A DNA stretch of 64,000 nt, taken from the NCBI GenBank assembly GCA_913060505.1, contig CAJXRQ010000002.1, forward strand, positions 175,425 to 239,424, in the 5' to 3' direction. Numbering within the stretch: the stretch's first letter is position 1; the number at the start of each line of letters is the position of its first letter. The notes below the pieces were generated by a model. The model worked only from the letters and a program-made list of their open reading frames with translations, was not told the origin of the DNA and did not search any database. Below, one piece after another: positions 56,025-64,000 of the stretch. The translations under genes were made by a program, and so were the position numbers. The stretch is from an uncultured Desulfovibrio sp. Its GTDB lineage: Bacteria > Desulfobacterota > Desulfovibrionia > Desulfovibrionales > Desulfovibrionaceae.

Positions 56025-57251
56025 GTGCCGCATTTCGAGTCATATGACAAAGTCTGTGAATATATGGATAGTTTGGGGCTGTTCAGCATGGACATGGGGT
56101 TGGGCCGTATGGAAGCCTTCTGGCAACATAGAGGGATGCCTGATATTCCCGTGGTGCATGTCGTAGGCACTAATGGCAAAGGTTCAACATCCACTTTTTT
56201 TGAATCCGTGGCCCGTGCTCATGGAGTGCGAACCGGGTTGTTCACTTCGCCACACCTGGTAACGCCGAGAGAACGCATCCGTATTGATGGGGAAATGTTG
56301 AACCCGGCTGTCTGGACCCGGCTTGCCAATATGGTTTTGGATACTCCAGGTGGATCAGAACTGACTTATTTTGAATTTCAGACCTGTTTGGCGATGTTGG
56401 CCTTTATCGATGCAAATGTGGATGTGGCCGTGATGGAAGCCGGTATGGGGGGGCGGTATGACGCAACCAATGTTTTTATTCCCGGACTGACACTTTTTGT
56501 AGCGATCGGGATGGATCACGAGGCTGTTCTTGGGAATACCTTGCAGGCCATTGCCTTGGACAAGGCCGGAGCCATGCACGAGGGAGGAAAAGCCATTACG
56601 GGGGCTCAGAATCCAGAAGCCTTGAACGTTTTGTTCTCCCAGGCGCAAGCGGTTGGAGCAGACCTCGCGTTTGCTGACGATATGGTGCCCAGGTTGACGG
56701 AGGATTTAGGCTTGAGGGGGCAGTATCAGCGCAGGAACGCTCGATTGGCTGTGGCTGGTTGGTTGGCCGCAGCGGAGCGATTGGGAATAGACTCGGACTA
56801 TTCGACAATTGCGGAAGGATTGAGACAGGCTTTTATTGCCGGCAGATTTCATTCCGTGCAGTTAGAAAGGATGCCGCCGCTCATTTTGGACGGTGCGCAC
56901 AATCCCCATGCACTTGAAGCTCTTTCCCGGACCTTGAAAGAGGAGAACATTCGCCCCAAGGCATTAGTTTTCGGCTGTATGGCCGATAAGGACATTCCTC
57001 GAATGGTCCCGTTACTGCTGGGAATGACAGATGGGCCGATTTTTTGCCCCCCCATAGCATGGCAGCGAGCAGCCAATCCTGCTGATCTGGTTGCTGTGCT
57101 GGGAGATAAGGCCGAAGCCGTAGAGAGCATAACCGAAGCCTTGCAACGTGTTGCAAAATACTCTGGGTCGGTTTTGGTGTGTGGTTCTCTGTATTTACTG
57201 GCCGCTTTTTATGAGTTATATCCAGAATTTCTGAGCCGAAAACCCCAATAG
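56025..57251 (+). CDS. folC: Folylpolyglutamate synthase / dihydrofolate synthase
   Basis: Mur-ligase-fold enzyme (408 aa) adding glutamate to folates. P-loop VVGTNGKGSTSTF, then GVRTGLFTSPHLVTPRERI, TYFEFQTCLAMLAF, EAGMGGRYDATN and DGAHNPHALEALS. I chose the GTG at 56025 (AAAGGAGCCGATT upstream) over the ORF-track GTG at 55992, which lacks a ribosome-binding site. selA follows 25 bp after the stop. Confidence 0.93.
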   Translation: MPHFESYDKVCEYMDSLGLFSMDMGLGRMEAFWQHRGMPDIPVVHVVGTNGKGSTSTFFESVARAHGVRTGLFTSPHLVTPRERIRIDGEMLNPAVWTRLANMVLDTPGGSELTYFEFQTCLAMLAFIDANVDVAVMEAGMGGRYDATNVFIPGLTLFVAIGMDHEAVLGNTLQAIALDKAGAMHEGGKAITGAQNPEALNVLFSQAQAVGADLAFADDMVPRLTEDLGLRGQYQRRNARLAVAGWLAAAERLGIDSDYSTIAEGLRQAFIAGRFHSVQLERMPPLILDGAHNPHALEALSRTLKEENIRPKALVFGCMADKDIPRMVPLLLGMTDGPIFCPPIAWQRAANPADLVAVLGDKAEAVESITEALQRVAKYSGSVLVCGSLYLLAAFYELYPEFLSRKPQ

Positions 57252-57276
57252 CCCACCACAGATAAGGAGCAACAGG

Positions 57277-58683
57277 ATGTCTCGACTCTTTCAGCACCTT
57301 CCCTCGGTGGACTCTATTTTGACCGCACTGACTCAAGATTCTGGCATGGCGAAGTTACCGCGGCCTTTGCTTCGGGATTTGGTCAATGAATTTCTGGACA
57401 TTAAACGCGAAGAGATCAGGGCTGGTGCGGTTTCTTCCCCTGAAGAGTTGGCATTTGAACGGTTGCTCCCCGTTGTTCAGGCCTCTGTTCGCGTCAAGGC
57501 TCGTCCACATTTTCGTCGCATCGTCAACGCTACCGGGGTGGTCATTCATACTAATATGGGGCGTTCCCTTTTGGCTCCCGAAGCCGTAAATGCCGTTCAT
57601 GATGCTTGTTCCCGCTACTCCAACCTTGAGTTTGATCTGACCTCCGGAGAGCGTGGCAGCCGGTATTCCCACGTAGAAAAGTTGTTATGCTCCATTACCG
57701 GGGCGGAGGCCGCGTTGGTGGTTAATAACAACGCGGCAGCTGTTATGCTGATGCTCGACACGTTAGCCAAGGGGCGTGAAGTTATCGTTTCCCGTGGACA
57801 ACTGGTTGAGATTGGAGGTTCTTTTCGCATTCCGGATGTCATGGCCAAAAGTGGAGCTGTTTTGCGAGAAGTGGGAACAACCAATCGAACCCATCTTTCC
57901 GATTATGAGCAGGCCATAGGTGATAAGACGGCCGCGTTGATGCGAGTGCATACCTCCAATTTTCGAGTGGTAGGGTTTACTGGTGAAGTGGATTTGACGG
58001 ACATGCGCAAATTGGCGGATCGTTTCGGATTGCCTGTGATTGATGATTTGGGAAGCGGCACTCTCTTTCCTCTTGCTATCGCGGGTATGCCCCCGGAACC
58101 TACCGTACAGGAAGTTGTTCGGCAGGGAGCTGACGTGGTCAGTTTTTCCGGGGATAAGGCCTTGGGCGGACCGCAGGCAGGAATTATTGTCGGCCGGGAG
58201 GAGTGGATTTCACGTATCAAGGTAAACCCGATGACTCGGGCTTTGCGCATCGACAAAATGACTCTCGCAGCGCTGGAGGCGACTCTGCGTTTGTATTTGG
58301 ATATGGATTCTGTCTGCAGGAAGGTTCCGACGTTGCGTATGATCACTGCCGGATACCGGCAGCTTCGTTCCCGTGCAACAAATTTGCGCAAGGCCATATT
58401 GACCGCCGTGGGGGACTGGGTAAATGTTTCGGTTCGTCGGGGCATTTCGCGCGTTGGGGGCGGGGCATTCCCAGAATGCGACCTTGAAACAGCTTTGGTG
58501 GCAGTTGTACCCAAGGGTTTCTCTGTGAGTGAATTCAGGCATCGACTTTTGGAGGCAGATACCCCCGTGGTGGGACGTGTCGAAGAGGATGCCTTTTGCC
58601 TTGATCTTAGAACATTGGCCTCGGATGAATTTCGGTTGGTCGTTGCGGCCATGACGCAGGCCTGTAGTCGACTGGCTTCTTGA
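57277..58683 (+). CDS. selA: L-seryl-tRNA(Sec) selenium transferase
   Basis: PLP enzyme (468 aa) that converts Ser-tRNA(Sec) to Sec-tRNA(Sec). The N-terminal tRNA-binding helices (LFQHLPSVDSILTAL) are followed by NATGVVIHTNMGRSLLA, the GS.R..HVE region, and the PLP-lysine motif SFSGDKALGGPQAG with Lys294 (E. coli Lys295). AAGGAGCAACAGG precedes the ATG. With selB 2.8 kb away this shows a functional selenocysteine system; selC and selD are not in the window. Confidence 0.97.
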   Translation: MSRLFQHLPSVDSILTALTQDSGMAKLPRPLLRDLVNEFLDIKREEIRAGAVSSPEELAFERLLPVVQASVRVKARPHFRRIVNATGVVIHTNMGRSLLAPEAVNAVHDACSRYSNLEFDLTSGERGSRYSHVEKLLCSITGAEAALVVNNNAAAVMLMLDTLAKGREVIVSRGQLVEIGGSFRIPDVMAKSGAVLREVGTTNRTHLSDYEQAIGDKTAALMRVHTSNFRVVGFTGEVDLTDMRKLADRFGLPVIDDLGSGTLFPLAIAGMPPEPTVQEVVRQGADVVSFSGDKALGGPQAGIIVGREEWISRIKVNPMTRALRIDKMTLAALEATLRLYLDMDSVCRKVPTLRMITAGYRQLRSRATNLRKAILTAVGDWVNVSVRRGISRVGGGAFPECDLETALVAVVPKGFSVSEFRHRLLEADTPVVGRVEEDAFCLDLRTLASDEFRLVVAAMTQACSRLAS

Positions 58684-58699
58684 AAATACAGGAGTAAAG

Positions 58700-60079
58700 A
58701 TGAGCGATACCATTAATAAATTGGAGTATAAGCCGCAAAATGCCTGGAAGGTTTATTCTTCTCCCGAGCACCGCGATGCCATGGACTCCCTGGCTCGTGA
58801 GTACGTTGATTTTTTGAGTCGTTGCAAAACCGAACGGCTGGTTATGGATTACGTGCAGGAAAAGGCTGCCGCAGCAGGATTCAGTGAGGATTTTTCTACT
58901 GGCGCAGTCATGCGTATTCAGCGTGGCAAGACTGGTTTTTTGGCCCGTAAGGGGCGTCGGCCTTTGTCCGAGGGATTCCGCCTTGTGGGAGCACATGCTG
59001 ATTCACCCCGTTTGGATTTGAAACAGCGTCCCCTATATGAAGATACGGAAATTTGCCTTGCCAAGACGCATTACTACGGCGGTATTCGTAAATATCAATG
59101 GCTGACTTCACCATTGGCCCTTTATGGCGTTGTTGTACGAAAGGGGGGAGAGGTGATTCCCGTTGCCGTGGGTGATGACCCTTCGGACCCCGTTTTGACC
59201 ATTACCGACCTTCTGCCTCATCTGGCCTATAAGGAAGTGGAGAAAAAAGTTTCCGTGGCATTTGAGGCTGAAAAATTGAATGTCCTGCTGGGACAGAGCC
59301 CTGTCGCTTCGGATAAAGATGATGAGAAGGGGTTGGTCAAGAAGCAAATTCTCAAATTGCTCAATGAGCGGTATGGGATTGATGAGGCTGATTTTCTCAG
59401 CGCCGAACTCCAGGTAGTCCCTGCTGGCCCTGCGCGGTTTGTAGGTTTGGATTCGTCATTTATCGGCGGTTATGGGCAAGATGATCGTTCCAGCGTATTT
59501 TGTGCCCTTGAAGCCTTGCTGGCGGAAGATAAACCTGAATTTACACAGATTGTGCTTTTCTGGGACAAAGAAGAGATTGGTTCCGATGGGGCCACCGGCG
59601 CCAAGTCCCTGTTTTTCGAATATACGCTTGAAGAGTTGATAGATTCCTGGGAACCCGGCACCCGTCTTTCCCGTGTAATGATGAATGGAACTGCGCTTTC
59701 AGCGGACGTCGCCGCAGCTGTGGACCCGGATCATAAGGATGTCTATGAGGAGCGCAATGCTGCATTTCTTGGATACGGCCCCTGTTTCAACAAGTTCACC
59801 GGGCATCGCGGTAAAGTTGGTGCCAATGATGCACACCCTGAGTTTATTGCGGAATTACGCAGCCTCTTGGATGAAGCCGGAGTACCGTGGCAAATGTCCG
59901 AGCTGGGCAAGGTTGATGCCGGAGGAGGCGGGACAGTTGCCAAGTATTTAGCGATTTACGGGATGGATATCATCGACGTGGGGGCACCAGTACTTTCCAT
60001 GCATAGCCCTTTTGAAATTACGAGTAAGGTGGATATTTATGCTACCATGTTGGCTTTCCGGGAATTTTTGAAGGCCTAG
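58700..60079 (+). CDS. M18-family aminopeptidase
   Basis: Dodecameric zinc aminopeptidase family (459 aa). Metal ligands are recognisable in GAHADSPRLDLK (His), GGYGQDDRSSVF (Asp), WDKEEIGSDGATGAKS (Glu pair), and SMHSPFEI near the C-terminus (His). Cytoplasmic; usually prefers acidic N-terminal residues. AGGAGTAAAG precedes the ATG, 16 bp after selA. A strong terminator follows, so folC-selA-aminopeptidase may be one transcript. Confidence 0.93.
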   Translation: MSDTINKLEYKPQNAWKVYSSPEHRDAMDSLAREYVDFLSRCKTERLVMDYVQEKAAAAGFSEDFSTGAVMRIQRGKTGFLARKGRRPLSEGFRLVGAHADSPRLDLKQRPLYEDTEICLAKTHYYGGIRKYQWLTSPLALYGVVVRKGGEVIPVAVGDDPSDPVLTITDLLPHLAYKEVEKKVSVAFEAEKLNVLLGQSPVASDKDDEKGLVKKQILKLLNERYGIDEADFLSAELQVVPAGPARFVGLDSSFIGGYGQDDRSSVFCALEALLAEDKPEFTQIVLFWDKEEIGSDGATGAKSLFFEYTLEELIDSWEPGTRLSRVMMNGTALSADVAAAVDPDHKDVYEERNAAFLGYGPCFNKFTGHRGKVGANDAHPEFIAELRSLLDEAGVPWQMSELGKVDAGGGGTVAKYLAIYGMDIIDVGAPVLSMHSPFEITSKVDIYATMLAFREFLKA

Positions 60080-60101
60080 ATTTTTATGTCGATGAAGATT
60101 G

Positions 60102-60136
60102 GAGTGCCCTCGCCATATGGCGAGGGCACTTTTTTT
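60102..60136 (+). terminator. Terminator of the folC-selA-aminopeptidase unit
   Basis: AGTGCCCTCGCCAT/ATGGCGAGGGCACT, a perfect 14-bp palindrome followed by T6. Confidence 0.93.
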
Positions 60137-60217
60137 ACATGAATTGTAACGAAGCTGCTGCATAGTTCGACACGAATTTGAGAATTGATAATACCAATAG
60201 GAAAATAGGAGTACGAT

Positions 60218-60631
60218 ATGAAGCAACTGATAGGCGTTGTTATCGTTTTATTGTTTTTTTTGGCAGGCTGCGCTGGTCATGGCCCTTCGGAGCCGATGAA
60301 GCCACCCAGTGTTGAAGAGCATTTGCGGGAACTTGAATCCGTGCTGGATCTAAGTGCTGCACAAGTCGAAAAAATTCGTCCGGTACTTGAAAATCATCAT
60401 GCTGAAATGATTGCCATGTTTGAGCGTGCGCATGACGGTGGACAATCGGCAATGATGGATTTGCGAGATGAAATTAAATTGCAAAATGATATACTGCATG
60501 ATGCTCTTGAGAAATATCTGACACCACAACAGCTTGAAAAATATGATCAATATATGAAAAAAAAGGAAGAGCGAGATCGTGATCACATGCAGGGCCCCGG
60601 TGGCCCTGGTGGACCGGGTGGTCCCAGGTGA
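60218..60631 (+). CDS. Small Spy/LTXXQ-like lipoprotein with Gly-Pro tail
   Basis: Predicted lipoprotein (137 aa): signal sequence with lipobox LAGC (Cys18). The body is helical and charged (LRELESVLDLSAAQVEKIRPVLENHHAEM, then LEKYLTPQQLEKYDQYMKKKEERD), a pattern of Spy/CpxP/metal-sensor-like periplasmic proteins. It ends in a GPGGPGGPGGPR repeat. The repeat-coding bases form a stem (CCTGG...GGACC / GGTCC...CCAGG) before TGA-T7, so the coding end doubles as a terminator. AGGAGTACGAT precedes the ATG. Exact role unknown; envelope stress or metal sensing by analogy. Confidence 0.75.
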   Translation: MKQLIGVVIVLLFFLAGCAGHGPSEPMKPPSVEEHLRELESVLDLSAAQVEKIRPVLENHHAEMIAMFERAHDGGQSAMMDLRDEIKLQNDILHDALEKYLTPQQLEKYDQYMKKKEERDRDHMQGPGGPGGPGGPR

Positions 60632-60640
60632 TTTTTTTGT

Positions 60641-60668
60641 TTGCACAACCAGAAAACTCACGTATGCT
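60641..60668 (+). promoter_or_regulatory. Promoter of a candidate small RNA
   Basis: TTGCAC and TATGCT with a 16-base spacer, immediately after the lipoprotein gene's terminator. It directs transcription into a 135-bp region that ends in a terminator. Confidence 0.45.
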
Positions 60669-60674
60669 GAATTT

Positions 60675-60809
60675 AACTTAAAGGAATGGTTTATGTGTAA
60701 CTCCCTAACAAACCTGTAGTCATTTGACCGCGGAGTGTTTTCGGGAAATTCGCAACAAACTTCTGATTCCTTTCGAGAGCCCCCGGCTTTGGCCGGGGGC
60801 TTCTTATTG
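60675..60809 (+). ncRNA. Candidate small RNA or very short peptide mRNA
   Basis: A self-contained unit with promoter upstream and a perfect terminator stem GCCCCCGGC/GCCGGGGGC (60779-60800) plus TTCTTATT downstream, yet no ORF of normal size. It includes an 8-codon reading frame, MCNSLTNL (60693-60719), preceded by AAGGA at correct spacing. I cannot match it to a known RNA family. Confidence 0.4.
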
Positions 60810-60869
60810 TCCGCATTTTGGAAAGAATGTTTTGGGGAGTCCGGCGCAGAATAAGTCCTCCCACAAGAG

Positions 60870-61349
60870 TTAAAGACCCAGCGTGCTATGAATAAATTCC
60901 ACAGGAAAGGACGTGGATTGGTGTATTGCGTCTACTGACATCCCTTCCTCGTATAGTCGTTGAATAAGTCGGGGTAATGCCTCACCGATTTCTACAATAT
61001 GGCCGTCCGGATCCAGTATGCGGAAGCCGAGCTGCATCCATGGGGCAGCGGCAAGTTCGTTCAGGATAGTATCACAGCAGTTTTTTACGCGCTCCCATTC
61101 CGTGTGAATATTTTTGCTTTCAAAGTAGAGTTCATGGGTGTGGAGCGATTTTGAAGATTCCGGGGTAATTTCCTGCTTATAAATGGTCTCAAATGCTACG
61201 TCTGTTTGCCAGATAAATAGACCACCCTTAAATGCCACATGTCGTCCGTTGTCGGTTTCAACTTCTTGCTCCAGTATGTTTTCATAAAATGAGCGAGAGC
61301 GGTTGATGTCTGCGACGAATATCGCTGGCCCCTTAAAATTGATAGCCAC
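60870..61349 (-). CDS. VOC-family (glyoxalase/bleomycin-resistance fold) protein
   Basis: 159-aa protein with the paired beta-alpha-beta-beta-beta fold: FKGPAIFVADINRSRSFYENIL at the N-terminus and LGFRILDPDGHIVEIGE in the C-terminal half (metal-site Glu in HIVEIGE). The final 30 residues form an extra helical tail (LPRLIQRLYEEGMSVDAIHQ). Starts with GTG after AAGGAGGCGTCA. Cytoplasmic, substrate unknown. Divergent from selB. Confidence 0.85.
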   Translation of the reverse strand: MAINFKGPAIFVADINRSRSFYENILEQEVETDNGRHVAFKGGLFIWQTDVAFETIYKQEITPESSKSLHTHELYFESKNIHTEWERVKNCCDTILNELAAAPWMQLGFRILDPDGHIVEIGEALPRLIQRLYEEGMSVDAIHQSTSFPVEFIHSTLGL

Positions 61350-61483
61350 TGACGCCTCCTTTTTGAAGATGAAAGGATTCTGTCGATGTGTGAAAAAGGA
61401 ACATTGGTATTCTTGAGATCGGATGGGGATTCATTTAGTGTTTTTAAGCGTAATTTGAACTGATTTAACCATAAGGAATTCGC

Positions 61484-63400
61484 ATGCCCATCGTCATGGG
61501 AACAGCTGGACATATCGATCACGGCAAGACGACGCTTGTCAAGATGCTTACGGGGATAGATTGTGACCGACTTTCCGAGGAAAAAAAGCGCGGAATTACT
61601 ATAGAACTTGGTTTTGCGTTTCTGGATTTTGACGACGGTTCTCGGTTGTCCGTGGTGGATGTTCCAGGGCATGAGCGCTTTGTTAAAAATATGGTAGCTG
61701 GTGCTACCGGTATTGATTTTGTCCTTATGGTTATTGCTGCGGATGAGGGGATTATGCCGCAGACCCGTGAGCATTTGGATATTTGTTCTTTGCTGGGCGT
61801 GCGGACAGGAATCGTGGCTTTGACCAAAACAGACCTGGTTGATGAAGACTGGCTGGAAATGGTGCAGGAAGAAGTTGCCTCTTCTCTTGAGGGAACCTTT
61901 TTGGCTGACTGTCCTATTGTGCCTGTGTCCGGGAGAACCGGAACTGGGGTGGACAAGCTCAAACAGGAATTGGGCTCACTCATGGCCGGTTTCACCTCGC
62001 GACGCCGTTCGGATCTGACCCGTTTGCCTGTGGATAGAGTTTTTACCATGAAGGGACATGGGACAGTTGTAACCGGGACGCTTATTTCCGGCGATTTGCA
62101 TCTGGGTGAAGAGGTGCACATTTTCCCGGATGGTAAAAATGCGCGTGTACGCGGATTACAATCCCATGGTTCCAGCGTTGAGGGCGCGCTGGCTGGTCGG
62201 CGAACCGCAATCAACCTCCAGGGTGTGGAGGTTGCCGACGTGCAAAGGGGACAGGTGGTGGCAAGGCCAGAGACGCTTTTCCCTCATGATAGTTGGGTCG
62301 TGGAGCTCACCATGCTGGAATCGTCCCCTCTTCCGCTCAAGCACCGCAAGGAGATCCATTTTCATTACGGCTCTCGGGAAATTTTGGCCAGAATTTATCT
62401 TCTGGATCGAGAAAAACTTATGCCGGGCGAAACCGCAGTTTGCCAGATGCGTTTTCCATCCCCACAGGTTGGCGTGTATGGAGATCGTGTGGTGTTACGT
62501 TCCTTTTCCCCATTAAGGACTGTTGCGGGAGGACGAGTGCTCAGTCCTGCCGGGCATGTTGTTAAACGATTTTCAGAAGGCGTCGCAGCGCTGAAAACTT
62601 TGGTTGCAGATTCTTCTGAAGACATCCTGAACACTCAACTTGAATTGGCTGGCATCGAGGGTGTTTGTTTTGCGGAACTCATGACTATGTCCAACCTTGA
62701 ATCCAAAGCCTTGGAGAAAGTCTTGGGGAAGATGGCTGGTCAGCAAAAGGCTGCATTATTCGATAAGGAAGATCGCAGATATGTATCCGGCTCACTGATT
62801 TCGTCGCTTGAGGAGTCTCTGCATTGTTTTTTGATGGAATTTCATGCGCGGGAATCCATGAAACCTGCGATTCCCCGTTCCGAATTGGCCACTTCATGGG
62901 GGCGGGATATCCCTCTCAAGTTGTTTCATTTGATAGTAGAACGTAGTTTGAAGAAAGGAACTGTCGTTGTGGACCAGCAAGGGGTTCGGCTTTCGGAACA
63001 CAAGGTCTCATTAGCTTCGGATACGGCTCTTGTGCGTGAAATGCTACTGAAAGCGTACAAGGAAGGCGGTATCCGTCCTCCCAACCTTAAGGATGCTCTG
63101 GAACCTACAGGACTTAACCTTCGAGAGGCTGCACCCGTGTTGCAAGTGTTGCGGGATCAAGGGGAACTGATCAGGATTAATGACGATATGTACTATCATA
63201 CTGGAGCGTTGGATGAGCTTAAAAGTCGGGTCATACATTTTTTTTCCGACCATGAAGAGATGAGTGCACGGGATTTCAAAGGGATGACCAACCTGAGCCG
63301 GAAATACCTCATACCTGTTCTTGAGTTTTTCGATAAGGAAAAGCTGACAGTGCGCATTGGCGACGTGCGTCATCTACGCAAGAGCCGCGCCGCAGAGTAA
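61484..63400 (+). CDS. selB: Selenocysteine-specific elongation factor SelB
   Basis: EF-Tu-like factor (638 aa) delivering Sec-tRNA(Sec) to UGA codons followed by a SECIS hairpin. G1 GHIDHGKTT (9-17), the RGITIELGF switch, [16 protein letters not shown]. Domains II/III follow, then four C-terminal winged helices (from about residue 380) that bind the SECIS RNA. AAGGAATTCGC precedes the ATG. The neighbour of selA in function but separated by four other units. Confidence 0.97.
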   Translation: MPIVMGTAGHIDHGKTTLVKMLTGIDCDRLSEEKKRGITIELGFAFLDFDDGSRLSVVDVPGHERFVKNMVAGATGIDFVLMVIAADEGIMPQTREHLDICSLLGVRTGIVALTKTDLVDEDWLEMVQEEVASSLEGTFLADCPIVPVSGRTGTGVDKLKQELGSLMAGFTSRRRSDLTRLPVDRVFTMKGHGTVVTGTLISGDLHLGEEVHIFPDGKNARVRGLQSHGSSVEGALAGRRTAINLQGVEVADVQRGQVVARPETLFPHDSWVVELTMLESSPLPLKHRKEIHFHYGSREILARIYLLDREKLMPGETAVCQMRFPSPQVGVYGDRVVLRSFSPLRTVAGGRVLSPAGHVVKRFSEGVAALKTLVADSSEDILNTQLELAGIEGVCFAELMTMSNLESKALEKVLGKMAGQQKAALFDKEDRRYVSGSLISSLEESLHCFLMEFHARESMKPAIPRSELATSWGRDIPLKLFHLIVERSLKKGTVVVDQQGVRLSEHKVSLASDTALVREMLLKAYKEGGIRPPNLKDALEPTGLNLREAAPVLQVLRDQGELIRINDDMYYHTGALDELKSRVIHFFSDHEEMSARDFKGMTNLSRKYLIPVLEFFDKEKLTVRIGDVRHLRKSRAAE

Positions 63401-63458
63401 TCGGATGGCAGCTTTATGGCTTGACACCTTTGTGGGCAACTTTTAGGCCATGTATATC

Positions 63459-64000
63459 ATGAAACGTGTGCACAAACAGCTCTGGGCGTTGGCGATCTGC
63501 CTTGTCTTGTCAGGTTGCGGTGCCGGCATAAGCCCGGGACGGGCAGACTCCTCTCCAAAAATGGAATTTGTGCAAGAAATAGTGAATGACTCCAGGAAAG
63601 CTCTTGAGCAGATGATGAATCGTGACTCTGATGGCGGGGTAGCTTTTCTTGTTGAAAATGCCGTTGGTATCATGATTTTTCCCACAGTAGGCAAGGCTGG
63701 ATTCGTAGCTGCAGTTGAAGGCGGTAGCGGAGTGGCTTGTGCTCGGACAGAAAAGGGCTGGAGCTTCCCTTCATTTGTGGCTTTGAGTGGAGTTTCGTTC
63801 GGGCTGCAGGCAGGAATCAAACGTGGAATCGTAATTGTGGTCTTTCTGAGTCCTGAGTTGTTTAATCAAGCCCTGGCCGGAGATTTTTCATACAAGCTTC
63901 GTGGCGGTCTGACCATTTGGAATTTGAGTGATGGCAACACCCCGTGGGGCATGACTCGCGAACTCGATACAGTGTTACTGACGGATTGGGATGGCTTTTA
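63459..64000 (+). CDS. SYLF (Ysc84-like) domain lipoprotein, 3' end beyond window
   Basis: Not in the ORF track because it runs off the right edge. The reading frame from ATG 63459 is open to the end (about 180 codons): signal sequence with lipobox LSGC, then a SYLF domain (FPTVGKAGFVAAVEGGSGVA, GVSFGLQAGIKRG, VVFLSPELFNQALAG). SYLF proteins bind lipids such as phosphoinositides in eukaryotes; the bacterial role is unclear. An ATG at 63450 in the same frame is an alternative start; neither has a strong Shine-Dalgarno. 58 bp after selB. Confidence 0.85.
   Translation, partial: MKRVHKQLWALAICLVLSGCGAGISPGRADSSPKMEFVQEIVNDSRKALEQMMNRDSDGGVAFLVENAVGIMIFPTVGKAGFVAAVEGGSGVACARTEKGWSFPSFVALSGVSFGLQAGIKRGIVIVVFLSPELFNQALAGDFSYKLRGGLTIWNLSDGNTPWGMTRELDTVLLTDWDGF

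Noticed and set aside
55560-64000. tRNA-Sec (selC) near selA/selB
   Set aside because: I looked for the long extra arm and a TCA anticodon on both strands and saw none in this part of the window.

Overview
The window reads as chromosome of a sulfate-reducing Desulfovibrionales bacterium (Desulfovibrio or Pseudodesulfovibrio type). This is inferred from a bacterioferritin of the Desulfovibrio kind, separate IMP cyclohydrolase and AICAR transformylase genes, a selenocysteine pathway, sigma-54-type flagellar promoters and the overall gene content. No similarity search was run, so family names rest on recognised motifs and gene order. Most of the sequence is ordinary housekeeping DNA. The accessory-looking part is about 46-55.9 kb, which ends at a tRNA-Arg gene.

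Layout. 0-3.1 kb: end of pheS, then pheT. 3.4-4.8 kb: mgtE. 4.8-7.7 kb: a glycine-betaine ABC importer operon (proV-proW-proX order). 8.4-14.9 kb: glycerol / glycerol-3-phosphate block, with glpR and an iron-type alcohol dehydrogenase on the minus strand, divergent from glpA-glpB-glpK. 15-18 kb: a MerR regulator, an AsmA-like protein and a thioredoxin-type arsenate reductase. 18-24 kb: flagellar basal-body operon flgB-flgC-fliE-fliF-fliG-fliH-fliI behind a sigma-54-type promoter. A second, perfect-consensus sigma-54 promoter faces the other way and serves a TPR protein. 25-39 kb: IMP cyclohydrolase, hflX, a CDF transporter, plsY, a ferredoxin/FAD-oxidoreductase pair, an RNase II-like enzyme, AICAR transformylase, a chemoreceptor, purA and a DNA polymerase III delta'-like gene.

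39.2-45.2 kb: a coherent electron-transfer module made of a long acyl-CoA dehydrogenase, an ETF-quinone oxidoreductase-like flavoprotein with an eight-cysteine ferredoxin tail, and divergent EtfB and EtfA. A strong terminator-like hairpin follows the first gene. 45.4-55.6 kb: lipoproteins, an OB-fold (BOF) protein, a secreted nuclease, a periplasmic binding protein, an APC-like transporter, bacterioferritin, a secreted Ntn amide hydrolase divergent from an AbgB-like amidohydrolase, and a break where a lutC gene without a start codon abuts the C-terminal fragment of an ABC binding protein. 55.8-64 kb: tRNA-Arg(TCT), folC, selA, an M18 aminopeptidase, a small lipoprotein, a candidate small RNA, a VOC protein, selB and a partial SYLF-domain lipoprotein.

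Most notable: (1) hflX seems to begin at an ATA codon, 64 codons upstream of the first ATG. (2) The lutC/binding-protein junction looks like a deletion or inversion scar. (3) The acyl-CoA dehydrogenase/EtfAB/ETF-QO module has unusual subunits. (4) Two divergent sigma-54 promoters tie a TPR protein to the flagellar regulon. (5) The IMP cyclohydrolase leader is strongly structured and can sequester its own ribosome-binding site. (6) There is a promoter-terminator unit without a conventional gene at 60.65-60.81 kb. I saw no CRISPR array, insertion sequence, integrase or prophage genes.
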